This document shows, piece after piece, positions 23,000 to 34,242 of a stretch of DNA of 64,000 nt (its first letter is position 1; each line of letters begins with the position of its first letter). Below the pieces are notes generated by a model that worked only from the letters and a program-made list of their open reading frames with translations, did no database searches and was not told the DNA's origin. A program made the position numbers and the translations under genes. The stretch lies in contig WNNJ02001852.1 of NCBI GenBank assembly GCA_012934845.2, positions 1-64,000 of the forward strand. Direction: 5' to 3'. This DNA is from Pomphorhynchus laevis (taxonomy: Eukaryota; Acanthocephala; Palaeacanthocephala; Echinorhynchida; Pomphorhynchidae).

Positions 23000-23760
23000 G
23001 TTTCAAATTGTTGTATGTTAATTATTTTGTATGTATTTATCTCACAAATGTATGCTAATTATTTCTCAAATTTTTATGATATTTTTTGTGCTGCTGGGGC
23101 GTAATCTGTGCCGCATATACACTTTCTGCGATTTGCCTACATACTATTTGTCTTAATTTCCCAATTCAGTCGTTGTAGCTTCGATTAAATGTGGATTCCA
23201 TATATTCGCCATTATTTGTAAAATTTTATTGGCAGATGGTCCTGCAACATTAGCTTTGGAAAAACAATGGGTAAAATGTGCCGTATTTAACTGTCTGTTT
23301 TTTCCTATTTTAATGATACTTAAAAAGAACGGGTGCACAATTCAGTTAATATGACGAGGCAATGCGTTTAAATATCAAGGTGTAGACGAACGACCGCTCT
23401 GTCAAAACCCCATTGAGTTAATTTAATGCTATATCCGCTCTGGCATTTTTATTCCTTATCATTGTGTCTCAAAGTGGCTGTATCAGGTACACTCGTTAAA
23501 ATTGGTTCCACCACAACACAGCGGCACACTTCTAAGCACTCTTGCAATCGTATCCCGAATGATGATATGCCGAATTATACTGATACTATTAGTTTTGCAC
23601 TATATGGTATGTGTAACATAAAATTTTTCACCACATTAACACTTTTTACTTGTGGTCTTGTTTACTAAATCATACCTCCCTTCAATCTAATCGTGAAACT
23701 CGGATTTTGGCACACAATCCCAGAATTATGATCAATAGGGTGCAACCATACATAATATTT
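23000..23760. other. Unassigned stretch between X4 and the PLE
   Basis: No recognised gene. A 61-residue reading on minus (23338-23153, containing HFTHCFSKANVAG) is open but matches nothing I know. Around 23400-23670 short open readings occur on plus without motifs. It may be the decayed remnant of another element. Confidence 0.3.
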
Positions 23761-23764
23761 CTTT

Positions 23765-23930
23765 AATATTTTTTATAAATAATTATTGGAGCTGGACCAA
23801 AGGAAAGAAGAAATTATTTTTGATATATCAAACTTCTGTTAGCATCTTCACAAAATTACTACATGCTTATATAAACGATCGCCGCCATTTGCTTTGGGCA
23901 GGTGCTGCTGTTATTAGCGATAACCAGCTG
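23765..23930 (-). repeat. PLE pseudo-LTR, 3' copy
   Basis: It aligns by eye with 37350-37530: ATAAATAATTATTGG, the hairpin region GTTAGCATCTTCA, then ACATGCTTATATAAA and TGCTGCTGTT. The two lie on either side of all PLE coding pieces, in direct orientation, as expected for PLE pseudo-LTRs. On minus it includes a hammerhead-like hairpin at 23821-23851. Confidence 0.6.
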
Positions 23931-24184
23931 CTTTCACTGATGTTTGAATTTTTGATACGATTTTGGCAACTTTTGAAGGTACAGAAAACTCAATAAAAAG
24001 AACGATTTAAAATAGTTTTGAAACAAAACAAAAATAATAACCGTAATATTTGCATTCAAAATAAATAATTTGAGAAAATTAGAAAAATTTTAAAATAATA
24101 ATTAAAATTACTAGAAAAATTAAATAAAGTATAAAATTAAAATAGAAAAGATCATTTAAACAAAATAATCGTATACAATATCTT

Positions 24185-25100
24185 TACAAAATATTTAAAG
24201 TTACGTCAGGTTTATTATTCGGCATAATAATATTGGAGTTTTTATAAATGTAATAGGCCTCAAGAATTTTTATATTTAAACAATTGATTTCTTTTGCTAA
24301 AACAACAGCATTATTATCAATATTTTGATCTAAATTTAAAGTATGGTCTGCAATAGCGCTACTTAGGCCCTTTTTGAGTGTGTATTTTTGTTATTTTAAT
24401 CTAGTCTCTAAAGGTTGGCCTGTTTGACCCACATATATTTTATCGCATTCTAAACAAGAAATTTTATATACAATTACATCATTATCGAGTTTGGGCTTAT
24501 TTTTTAAAATGTTGTGTAACTTCGGTATTTTACTATCATACAGAACAATATTTGAAGTATTTAATGTTTTATTTAATAATGCCCATTTGCGGGAACCATT
24601 CTGCACTGCTTGGTAATAAATAATTGTTATTTAATGTTTTATTGTTTGAAATCTTTTGAAATTAATATTCCAAAAATTATTTATAAATGGAAATCCTATG
24701 TACTTGTTTTCTCGTTCTGGGCCAAAAAACAACTTGTTTATCCGTTTTGGTACTTTTGTAGAAAGCATTTTTAATTGCTCATAATTGAAAACCGTTTTTA
24801 TCTAATAGAATTATAATTATCTTATTATTTGTTTCAAGTTTATTTACATCGGAAACAATAATCTTACACCGTAAAAACAAGGAATTGGCAGCGGATATTT
24901 TCCAAGAAGTCGGGATATTGGTATTCCAAATAATATTTAAATTATTTGAATTTTGATAATAAACGGATCGTTTTAAAATATCATTTGATGTTCTACTAAC
25001 GACGACATTTAAAAATGTCAACTTTCTTTTTTTGCCAAAACATTTGTTTATGTTGAAATATATCAATTTACAAATATAGTTTGAAATAAGTACAGTCATT
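24185..25100 (-). mobile_element. Penelope-like element, RT C-terminus and GIY-YIG endonuclease
   Basis: On minus, 25099-24779 reads as the RT thumb of a PLE (KKRKLTFLNVVVSRT, then SVYYQNSNN). At 24570-24391 follows the GIY-YIG nuclease start VIVYKISCLECDKIYVGQTGQPLETRL, and past a stop it continues (SSAIADHTLN, then ILEAYYI) to about 24190. The GIY-YIG domain makes the nick used for insertion. Frames are broken at several points, one of them at a 54-bp insertion (24574-24627). It is the downstream end of the PLE that spans 23.8-37.5 kb. Confidence 0.75.
24558..24643 (+). mobile_element. 54-bp family X 3' end insertion with 16-bp target duplication
   Basis: TATTTAATGTTTTATT occurs at 24558-24573 and again at 24628-24643. 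Between them lie 54 bases that consist only of the family X hairpin (GCCCATTTGCGGGAACC at 24581-24597), about 13 further bases and a TAATAAATAATT tail. The insert cuts the PLE coding frame. It is a very short, 5'-truncated retro-insertion. Confidence 0.7.
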
Positions 25101-25114
25101 CAGTTAAAAAAGTC

Positions 25115-28010
25115 GTAAACCGATTGATCGCTCAAGCATTCGAGTATACACGCTGCATTCCCACGTTGAACCATGCGCTTAATCGTTGCCTGAGGAAAGC
25201 CGTTGATCGAGTTTCGCCAGTGGCCTTTGGCATCATCTTTCCAATCTCTTCAATAAAGCACGAGGTTTCCTTGCCCAAGACACCCAAGGACTCGACCGAA
25301 ATTGGAACGAAGGTATATATTCTATTGTCGATCTCTTTGTATTTTTCCCTCTTCTTGCTCCCTGCAAAGGCGGCAACCTCCCCGGTCCGAATGACTGCCT
25401 TGTCCTCGTAACTCGCCGCTAGAGGATTTATGCAGGTAGCGTCCCAAATCAGCAATTTGCCGCCCTTTCGTGAAACCAAAGTGCCACCATCAGGTCGCTT
25501 GCCGTCGCTGCGACACAACCTTACCGGTTCTAGTCGAGAAGGTATCCCTACTGAAGAGAAAGCCATTCGAATTAAGTGGTTCATCTCCGAATGTCGACTG
25601 TGTCGAGATTTGCTATATCGACAGTCCAGACCGTGCAAACCTGATGAGTCGCTGATATTCCCGCATCCACATGTGAATTCCCCGCTAAATTTGATACCGA
25701 GTCGTAGCGTCACGGCAATGGTGAATGATACATCGTCCAATCTGGTGCCGATCGCCGAGATTGGAAGTACTATCAGGAAAGCCCCGGAGTCTTTGCCTAC
25801 AGTTCCAAGCAGTTTAGCTCGACATTTAGAAGAATCAGCACCCGATAAGAGAGAACCACTAGCGACCAAGTGTATAGGACGAGACCAACGTTTTTGTTTG
25901 TGTTTTTCCGTAGGTAACTCTTCCACGCATACAGCTGCCCATCCGCGCCCACCGTGTTGGAAATCCGAGTCATCCACTCCGCTGGTTGCTCCAAGGTTTG
26001 GTCCGGTCAATGCCTTTACGATAATTGACGTACCTGCGATTGAGGACAAATATGCCGGCAGGGATATAACTTCACTGCGATATAAACCTAAGCCACCCAA
26101 GTCAATCGGCAAATTTGCTTGACACCATGCGTTATCATCCAGATATAAATTCAAGATGTTGGCAAGAGCGGACTTAAGGAGTTTGTCATAATTCTTTAAA
26201 GATGGACATGAAAAGCAAGGGGCACAGCGTAGCAGATGAGAAATCTTTGGTATGCTGAAGCTACATCGCAATAGAAACAGCGCATCTTGTCTGGATAGAT
26301 CGACCATTCGTTTGACAGTGTTCTGTAGAAGCGATACACATTGATTCACGGTTTCATTAAGCGCCAACTTGTTTCCTACAGGAGTACCCAAGATAACAGC
26401 GTTGTTGGGACTAGTGAGAATGCATTAAAGAATAAATTCCATCAAACGAATTTGATCTTTCGGATCTCGGGTGATTAACTCCGACTTCTGAGGATTTAAT
26501 GTCAGTCCAATTATTGAACCCTGATCGATTATTTTAACTACATTAGAGTAAATCGTATCCAAGTCACCCTCCAAAATACAGTCGTCAAGATACCATGCAC
26601 AAAAATGTGACTGGCAGAGTTCGACAACTTCATTTACGGTAAGCGAGAAAAGCAGAGAACCGAGTGGGTCTCATTGTTGTACACCTTCGGGGATGGGATT
26701 ATTGAGGCGCCCGCAATGAGATGACTCTCCTCACCATAGCACATGTTAACGAAAGGTAGGTATGCTGGTAGCTTCCTTCGAACCGTGTCAATCATGTGGT
26801 CGCGGTTGACCGTGTTGAAAGCGTTATGAAAATCGAGCTTGGCGAGCGCTACTCCAGGGACTAATGCGTTCGCGACAAAATGTCTGGACGCGTGAGTCAC
26901 AGCTTCAACTCCTCGTGGTATTCTAACGCCAAATTGTCGAGGTACGAACTCATCCAGAATGTCGTTGGATGCCCAACGTGCAACAATCTTTGATGCCAAT
27001 CGACGCAGCGTACAGCCCACGGCAATCGGACGGATACCGCCATTAGGCTTCTGTAATGCCAGTAGTTTAGCACCGCAGAAAAATTTCCTTATTGAATCAG
27101 GCACACAACCTTTTAAGACAACGGTGATGAATTCAGCCATGGAATGCACTAGGCGAACCCCTGGAAGGCCGCACGAGGGACCAGTCAGGTCTTTTAGATG
27201 TAGTGGACTGAGTCCATCTACTCCACTTAAAGAAGAATTGGGGAATGAGCGGAGAGCAGACTTCACGATGTCAGCAGAGACAACAGGGAAGGCATAAGGC
27301 GGTGCACTGTGAATTTGAACTTGCGTGTGTGTCCCACCTAATTAGTTAGTTTGTGGGGGGAGGTGTTTGAATTTTAGTTATGACAAAACTCGATCGTCGA
27401 AATGCACTATTCCTTCGTCGCTGCTCACCAATTTGATTGGGCCGCGAACATCACCGTATTTCAGTCTTTCTGAAACTCTGCGACAAAGATTTCTATTGGC
27501 CTCGCGATCGTCTACTTTAGTTCGGTTGCCGAGTCTCCCCCACCTTCGCTCCACAACATCATCAACTGACCTGGATGTCATATCAAAAAATTTGAGACAT
27601 GCCTCCTTGATCTTCTGAGACAAACTGCGATTGCCATTTTCCTCAGTCCTTACAGGCACGCGGATAACCATTCCAGCGAACATCAACAATTTAATCCACG
27701 CATCTTCCTTCTGCTGGTCCCTCGCAATGTCAGCCAAAATGATTGAAAGAGTTGTAGCTACCTGAAGCCTGGCAGATCTGGGTATTCGTCGAACCAACCA
27801 AACTGGTAGCATCTCGATAAACGCGATATCCCAATGCTCTCCTGAAAAGGTGTTGTCAGCCTGAGTATCGAATGATGCTGAACTATTTATGGAAGTAGGC
27901 GTTTGACCAGAACCGGGACAGCCGGGAGATGGGCCATGCCTGCGTATTCGGCCGGTTGAAGTTAAGCAAAATAATCGACGACAAATGCTGCATTGTCCTT
28001 TTTCGACACG
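25115..28010 (-). mobile_element. RLE-type LINE family Y, copy Y1, inserted in the PLE
   Basis: A single long protein read on minus. At about 27985 comes an N-terminal C2HC finger (CSICRRLF, then H and C ahead of CPGSG), then a linker (27812-27378), RT (27266-26634, LAKLDFHNAFNTVNRD, and WYLDDC in another frame near 26590), thumb, knuckle CGCGNISDSSGLHGLDC (C-x-C-x9-H-x3-C) and nuclease core KRPDGGTLV followed by LLIWDATC (26391-25132). It ends QRVYSNA at 25132. There are about three frame breaks. Its position splits the PLE RT between IQWTV (28621) and KKRKLTFL (near 25040). Confidence 0.8.
25132..26391 (-). pseudogene. Y1 RT thumb, zinc knuckle and RLE nuclease
   Basis: 419 residues, open. 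Residues about 1-110 are the RT thumb (LLRCAPCFSCPS). The CCHC knuckle is at about 237-253. The nuclease has PD at about residue 303 (RPDGG) and the second acidic strand WDATC about 18 residues on. The distal tail includes YTFVPISVESLG and FLRQRLSAW. This C-terminal layout is shared with Y2 and is typical of R2-group endonucleases that nick the target DNA. Confidence 0.72.
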
Positions 28011-28159
28011 ATCTCACCTCGAATTAGTCCAGATGATTCATAATCTGTTTTCCTGACCAGATTGAAGACGTCATTCTCTTGCATTCCGCGAGATTCGGAA
28101 TTCTCTCGCATTCCAAGAGATACGCGAGTTGAGCGTGGATCGTTGTAGGTTTTTTTCTT

Positions 28160-28445
28160 TCCGCTTTCAGATTGTATGTTTATTAGTTATCAAACATTTT
28201 TAAGGTCCTTGTTCTTTGTATTGCACCAAGCAGCGAATTAAATTCCTTTGCTGTAATACTGTAGATCTTCAATACTGTAGATCTTCAATACTGTAGATCT
28301 TCAATATGTAATTAGCTAGAACACTTATAAATTTTCTTGTAGATCAAACTTTTTTAAAGTCCTTGTTCTTTGTATTGCACCAAATAGCGAATTAAATTCC
28401 TTTGCTGTAATACTGTAGATCTTCAATACTGTAGATTGTATGTAT
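28160..28445. repeat. Direct repeat of about 155-bp period with 16-bp subrepeats
   Basis: A block starting GTCCTTGTTCTTTGTATTGC and ending in GAATTAAATTCC plus GCTGTAATACTGTAG is present at about 28205 and again at about 28360. Inside, AATACTGTAGATCTTC is repeated three times in the first block and about twice in the second. It lies 5' of Y1 on the Y1 strand and may be its 5' UTR. A related start (TGTATGTTTATTAG) precedes Y2 at 37145. Confidence 0.65.
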
Positions 28446-28450
28446 TTTAG

Positions 28451-28610
28451 ATCTCAAACTTATTTTAGTTTGAGATCTAAAAATCTCAAACTTATTTTAG
28501 TTTGAGATCTAAAAATCTCAAACTTATTTTAGTTTGAGATATAAAAATCTCAAACTTATTTTAGAAAATTTCTAAACTTATTTTAGTTTGAGATCTATAT
28601 TATCTATAAT
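28451..28610. repeat. Tandem array of 32-bp palindromes
   Basis: Three full units and degenerate ends, starting at 28451, 28483, 28515 and 28547. Each is ATCTCAAACT-TATTTT-AGTTTGAGAT plus a short A-rich link, a perfect 10-bp inverted repeat around a 6-base loop. It sits between the 5' end of Y1 and the PLE RT. Confidence 0.85.
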
Positions 28611-28620
28611 CTAATTGTAA

Positions 28621-29507
28621 TTATACTGTCCACTGAATATTTTCATTAAAACAACTTATTGATCTTAATATGCCCTGTACATTAATTGTTTTAATATAAA
28701 TAGCAAACGTATCATCGGCATCGGGTGCTAGATGATTTCCCATTGCGATACCATCGTTTTGTTCATATACCCTCTTCATTAAATTTAAAAATTGTTTTAT
28801 TTGTGCATAAAACAAGCAATTCGATCCAATCTTGAAAACAAAGTTTAAAGTAGTCATCCGAATTTTCTTTTAATAGTTTTGCAGCTAGCTCAATAGCTTT
28901 ATCTGTGGGCACATTAGTGAACATCGAAACGATGTCAAAACTAATCATCGTTTTATCCTTTGCATTATAGTTACGGATCATTTGAGAGAAATGAATTCCA
29001 TCCTTAACATGGGAAAAATGAGATATCTAATAATGATTTAATTTTCCTCACAATTATTTTTGATATGGTATATAAATATACCATATATGATGCAATATTA
29101 TGTCTTCATAATGTTCCCTTAATGAATTTTGGCGAGAAAGTACATAGAACAAGATTTCGCATGTTTTGATAAACAAGTTCTTAAAATGTTATTATCTATT
29201 TTATTTTTTATGTTCATATTTTTCAAAAAAATATTAAATACTGTCTGTCTTTTTAATGTATCGTCGCTGTTTAATTTATTAAATTTTGTATTTTTAATAA
29301 AATCCGTACCTAATTTTATATATTCTACGTTATTTATTACAACAAAACAATTTTTTATCAGATTTACAGCTTACCAAGTACTTTGTGCTAATTTCGTTTT
29401 TAACAATTTTAATGTCTTTGTTTAATTCATCTTGCTTTAAACTTGACTTTAAAAGTTTCTTATAGTTTAAGCTTGTGTATTTAGGTAAATTATTTGTATA
29501 GTGTTTT
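28621..29507 (-). mobile_element. Penelope-like element, RT core and upstream part
   Basis: On minus, 29507-29330 (LNYKKLLKSSLKQDE) leads to 28981-28763 (MISFDIVSMFTNVPTDKAIELA, RT block A of PLE type) and 28857-28621 (GIAMGNHLAPD, ADDTFAIY, then NENIQWTV). The segment between GNHLAP and ADDTF is missing. 29060-29330 is too decayed to read. The frame ends at 28621 where the repeats and Y1 intervene and resumes near 25040. Confidence 0.7.
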
Positions 29508-29572
29508 TTTGCTTCTCGCGATCGTTGCGTCATTGTTACTAATATCACGCCTTCTAACTCCTTATCTCCACA

Positions 29573-29993
29573 AGCACGTCTGGACCACGATGTTTCCGCC
29601 TTCAGATCCATCCTCTCGTCTATTGTTCCTGCGGATAAACCATCCTTTTTCAAGGACATTTCTCCAGTCGCATTCATCCGTCTAAACAAATCTTCTCAAT
29701 CTAATCCTTCCCAGCCCCCTCTCCTAAAAATTGTTTTCAAGCATCGCTCTCACGCGTCTTATGTCCTCTCTCAACGATTCAAACTCATGTCATCTTCAAC
29801 CACTCGAATTTTCCCCGATCGCGCCCCTTCCGAAATCGCTCAAATCTCTTCAGCCCGCATCGAAAAACGTCGTCGCGAGGAAAACGGCGAAACTTCACTC
29901 GCCATCCGAAACATAGACGGAAATTTTCAAATTGTCCACACCCGTCCAAAAATTCGATGGCGCTCCATCTCTCCTATGTGTCTTCTCCACTAG
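29573..29993 (+). pseudogene. K1 ORF1, C-terminal part
   Basis: An open reading ending MCLLH shows the common C-terminal pattern of CR1-type ORF1 proteins: PPLLKIVFKHRSHASYVL, then FPDRAPSEIAQISSARIEKR and IRNIDGN. The N-terminal part is missing. The stop falls within the first codons of ORF2 (ATG 29957), so the two readings overlap by about 37 bases. Confidence 0.6.
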
Positions 29994-31945
29994 TCTCTTT
30001 CGCCACAGCACACGGTTTCCGCCTCGGTCTCCTCAACACTAGATCTATTCTCAATAAATCCGATCTTATCCTCAACCTATTCACCAAGCAATCCATCGAT
30101 CTCTTCTGCCTCACCGAATCCTGGCACTCAGATTCCGACGACCTTTCCATTCGCCGTCTGCTCTCTGCCGGTTGTTCCCTAGTCGAATCCGCCCGCCCCC
30201 TCAGCTCATGCCCTTCTAAATCTTCTAATCATGGCGGCATCGTCGCATTCGCGCGTCACCCAGCGTCTCTTCGCAAAATCAATCCCCCTTTCAGTCCTTG
30301 CTCTTTTGAATTGCTCACTTGTCGTTATTCTAACCCGATCACTCTAGATCTCGTCATTGTATACCGTCCTGGTTCATCAGCTCCTACAGCCTTATTTTTT
30401 ACCGAACTCGCTGACCTCCTTTCTCATTGTTCTTTGTCCTCAATCCCTTCACTCGTTCTAGGCGACTTCAATATCCGCCTAGACCGCCCCTCTTCCACAG
30501 ATTCCATCCGCTTCATCAACATTCTATCCAACTACAATTACAAACTAATCTCCACTGCCCCCACACATATACTTGGCGGGGCACTCGACATCATCGCTGT
30601 CCCCGATCATTTTGCTGCCCACACCTCACTGTCCATCTCTGATCCTGGTCTATCCGATCACTTTCTTATCACCCTTGATCTCGCTCGCAACCACACCCCT
30701 CCTCACACACCTACAATCCTACGTCGCCCTTGGAGAAATCTTGACCTTTCCCTTCTCCGCTCTGCCTTACTCAAATCGTCTCTATCATTACCCACAATAA
30801 CATATTCATCTCCTCACGATCTCGCCTTTCTTTTCGACTCTGAACTCACATCCACTCTCGATATTCTCTTGCCCTTCAAGTCTCACCCACACCGTCGCTT
30901 GCACCGTGCCCCATGGTTTGACATCCAATGCCTACTCTCAAAACGTCGACTCCGCCATGCTTTTCGAGTCTATCACCGCTCTCTCAGACGCGATTTCCGC
31001 TCGATCACTCCGTCTTTCCGTGATTCCTATCTTGCTCTTCGCCGGTCTCATCTCAACCTACTACGTACCAAATGCAACTCCTTCTGGCAGCATAAAATAA
31101 TCACTTCATTCAACTCTAAGACTCTCTGGCATACTTTTAACTCAATCCTGGCTCGTTCCTCTACGCCTTGCAACATCAATGCTAATGATTATTCGTCATT
31201 TCTCCAGACTAAAGTATCCACGCTGCTCTCTCACACCCCGGTCTCCATCCTATCCCACTCTGCCCCGCCTAGCCTCATCCTTCCGGAACTCTTTCATCTT
31301 CTCCCTGTCTCACCTACAGAAATATCATCTGTCCTCATGTCCTTGCCCAACAAAACCTCACCCGCCGATCCCCTGCCTACCCACATATTAAAATCTATAT
31401 GCTCATCGATATCCCCATTTCTCACAACCTTGTTTAACTCGTCCATCCGCAGTCGTATCTTCCCTTCACACTGGAAATCCGCAATCGTTCGTCCCCTCCT
31501 TAAAAAACAATCGCTCGACCCCTCCCTTCCTTCTAGCTATCGCCCCATTTCGCTACTCCCTACTCTTTCTAAGCTCTTAGAACGCCTCATCTTAATACAA
31601 ATCAACGCTTATCTCTCCTCATCCAATCTGTACCCTCCTTTCCAATCCGCTTTCCGCTCTAATCACTCGACAGAAATCGCATGCATAAAAGTGTACAACG
31701 ACTTACTCATTTCTCGAGACAAGGATCTATATAGTGTTCTCATCTCCCTCGACCTCTCCTCCGCATTCGACATTGTCGACCACTCCGTCCTCCTTTCTCG
31801 CCTTCGTTATGATTACGGATTTTCTTCCTCCTCCGTAGCATGGTTCGCCTCATATCTATCCGACCGTTCCTTTCGCGTCTGTTCTAATTCATCATCCTCC
31901 CCTCCCATACCTATTTTCTGCGGAACCCACAAGGTTCAGTCCTAG
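29957..31945 (+). pseudogene. K1 ORF2: APE endonuclease and RT N-terminal half
   Basis: 662 codons without a stop. The endonuclease covers residues about 16-240: GLLNTRSI, DLFCLTESW, HGGIVAFAR, VIVYRPGS, LVLGDFNIRLD, and SDHFLITLDL as the last catalytic motif. After a linker the RT starts at about residue 510 (SAIVRPLLKK, SYRPISLLPTLSKLLER, QSAFRSNHST, LISLDLSSAFDIVDH). The reading fails at GTHKVQS, where the active version would be VPQGSVLGP, at the start of a segment nearly identical to 61.8-62.5 kb. Confidence 0.8.
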
Positions 31946-32623
31946 GTCCTACACTCTTCTCTACTCTCCTTGGCGATCTCTCTCCGTTTACCAAACATTA
32001 TTCCTTTAACGTCATGCAATACGCCGATTACATACTCATCTATGCTCAAGCACCCGTCCATCGCATACATGATATCGCACTTTCTGCCTCCAACTGTCTT
32101 TCTTCTACCTACAAACGTCTCTCCCATCTTCGGCTTGTTCTAAACCAAGGCAAGTCCAAAATAATGTGGATCCTCCCCCATCAATTTAACATATCTCCTC
32201 CCCCTTATCTTTTGCCTTATCATCAATCATTCCCATAATCCATAATCTCACTTTCTTAGGCTTCCATTTCGATAGTCACATTTCCCTAAAAACTCTTCGT
32301 CCGTGATAGGGACCGCTCGTCTAATTTAATTCTCAATGGCATCTGCCGTAACCGCCTCCTTATCGACTTCCGCTCTTGTACGTCTCTTCTTGTATCTTTT
32401 CTCTTCCCTAATATCGAGTACTGCCTCAGGAGTTTGCCAATTCTCCAAAATTCATCATTCTACTCCTACAACGCATCATCAACTCGAGTGCTCCTACGTC
32501 TACGTCGCTTCGACCACACATCCACATATCTTGCCCGACTCTCCTGGTCGACCATCAATATCCACATCCAACTCCGCCTTATTCTCGTAACGTTTCGTCT
32601 CATCGCTGTCGGCTCCCCATCAT
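31839..32623 (+). repeat. Foreign 785-bp patch in K1, near-identical to 61778-62556
   Basis: From CATGGTTCGCCTC onward the sequence matches K2 with about eight differences, mostly single bases and one 4-base gap, while the bases on both sides in K1 and K2 are clearly diverged. The patch repeats RT sequence that K1 carries again at 32650-33390, so K1 holds this region twice. Confidence 0.8.
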
Positions 32624-32649
32624 TTTGTCGGCTCCCTATTTTTTTGCGG

Positions 32650-33580
32650 GGTCCCACAAGGTTCAGTCCTAGGTCCTATGCTTTTCTCTCTTCTGCTTGG
32701 CGATCTATCTCCGTTTATCAAACCTTACTCCTTTAAGGTCATGCAATACGCCGATGACATTCTAATCTATGCTCATGCACCCGCACATCACATACACGAT
32801 ATCGGCATTTCTGCCTCCAACTGTCTTTCTTCTATCTACAAACGTCTCTCCAATCTCCATCTCGTTCTAAACCTCGAAAAGTCCAAAATAATGTGGATCC
32901 TCCCCCGTAAACCAAACATATCTCCTCCCATTGTATCTTTTGCCTCATCGATCATCCCTATAGTCCACAATCTCACTTTCTTAGGCTTCCATTTTGATGA
33001 TCACCTTTCCCTTAAACCCTTCGTCCGTGACAAGGTCCGCTCGTCTAACTTAATTCTCCGTGACATCCGCCGTATCCGCCCCCTTATCGACTTCCGTTCT
33101 TGTATGTCTCTTCTTTCATCGCTTCTTTTCCCTAAAATCGATTACTGCCTTAGCCTTTTTGCCAATTCTCCAAAATCCATCATCCTACCCCTACAACGAA
33201 TAATCAACACCGCCGTTCGAGTGCTCTTTCGTCTCCGTCGCTTCGACCACACATCCACATATCTTGCCCAACTCTCCTGGCCCACCATCCACATCCGCAT
33301 CAAACTCCGCCTTCTTCTCGTTACTTTTCGTCTCATCGCTGTCGGCTCCCCATCGTTCATCAACCTTCCTTTCTTAGACGATACTCGCCCCACCTCGCTA
33401 TCGCTTCGTTCCTGTCATACCCTCTTACTCCACGTTCCTAATTACTCCAACAACTACGGTCTCCGATCCTTTCTCGTCGCCGCCTCACTCGCCTGGAATC
33501 AACTTCCTCTCGACGTCCGCCGCGCTCCCTCCTTTATCACATTCAAACACCTCCTCCGTTCACATCTTCTCGACACCTGA
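32650..33580 (+). pseudogene. K1 RT catalytic half and C-terminal domain
   Basis: A reading at 32678-33580 (300 codons) with MQYADDILIYA (catalytic Asp pair), LNLEKSKIMWI, FLGFHFDD, then a C-terminal domain (RLRRFDHTSTYLAQLSW) and the closing LDVRRAPSFITFKHLL. The block GVPQGSVLGPMLFS lies just upstream at 32642-32690. It is separated from the N-terminal half by the 785-bp patch, which makes the copy inactive. Confidence 0.78.
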
Positions 33581-33664
33581 TTCACAGTCTTGTTTTGTTG
33601 TGGTCATGTAAGCGTGCGCTGGCACGCATTTGCCACGTTAAAATAAATCGTTTTTTAGTGTTTT

Positions 33665-33930
33665 GAATAAAAGAAGCTTTTTCGAATTCAGTGAAAATTT
33701 TAGGTTCTGAAAATATTATCTTTGGTGTAAAGTTAGTACCCAAATTTACGACTTTAACTAGATTAGTGCTTAATTATTGATTAGACCAATTCACAAATAT
33801 GTTAATTCTGTTTGAGTCAACTTTATAGGTTCTAACACTTTGAATGTCCACGTATTGCTTTTGTAAATTGTACAAAAACAAAAACTTTTTAAGGTGTTTA
33901 AAACCAATAAGAAATTCAATGTAATTACAT
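33665..33930 (-). mobile_element. Penelope-like element, N-terminal part
   Basis: On minus the DNA reads KFLFLYNLQKQYVDIQS and then VNLGTNFTPKIIFSEPKIF and EFEKASFIQN, with one stop. The phrase NLGxNFTP near the N-terminus is usual for PLE proteins. Upstream to 34220 the reading decays. K1 sits directly after it. Confidence 0.5.
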
Positions 33931-34242
33931 TTATCATTTAATAATTATTTTACATTTCTAGATGATTAATGCTAAGAAAAATAACATATTAAACAAATAT
34001 GTTATTCTAATTAAACAAATTTTGAAACAAATTAAGTAATTGATGTTCTATAAACGATTAGAAACTGAAAACTCAAAGTTAATAGAAAAATTCAAAATTT
34101 GCCTATTTACCTTTTTTGAGAATGTTGAGTCATTAAAATTTTTAATGCCGCAGGTCAACTTTGCACATTGTGGAATACCATGTAAGGATCATAGAAATAG
34201 TTACAGAAAAAAAATTGTATAGTTTGTGATATTTCAATATCG

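Larger units (their letters stand above)
29508..33664 (+). mobile_element. CR1-like LINE, copy K1, inserted in the PLE, internally duplicated
   Basis: It includes an ORF1 tail (about 29573-29993), an ORF2 (29957-31945) with APE endonuclease and the first RT blocks, a duplicated RT section (31839-32623) and the rest of the RT to 33580. The 3' UTR has GTGCGCTGGCACGC and an AAATAAATCG end. TAGTGTTTT at 29499-29507 and 33656-33664 is a candidate 9-bp target duplication. PLE sequence on minus flanks both sides. C-terminal features (SLAWNQLPLDVR, then FKHLLRSHL) are typical of the CR1/L2/Rex group. Confidence 0.85.

Noticed and set aside
22868-23104. Repetitive plus-strand protein (RALSGGF units)
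   Set aside because: It is produced by the 20-bp minisatellite, has no homologous flanks, and the unit length is not a multiple of three.
25430-26122. Plus-strand gene of 230 codons
   Set aside because: It is the antisense of the Y1 nuclease, which has recognisable motifs on minus.
28451-28610. CRISPR array
   Set aside because: The units are contiguous palindromes with only short A-rich links, no unique spacers and no cas genes, in a eukaryotic setting.
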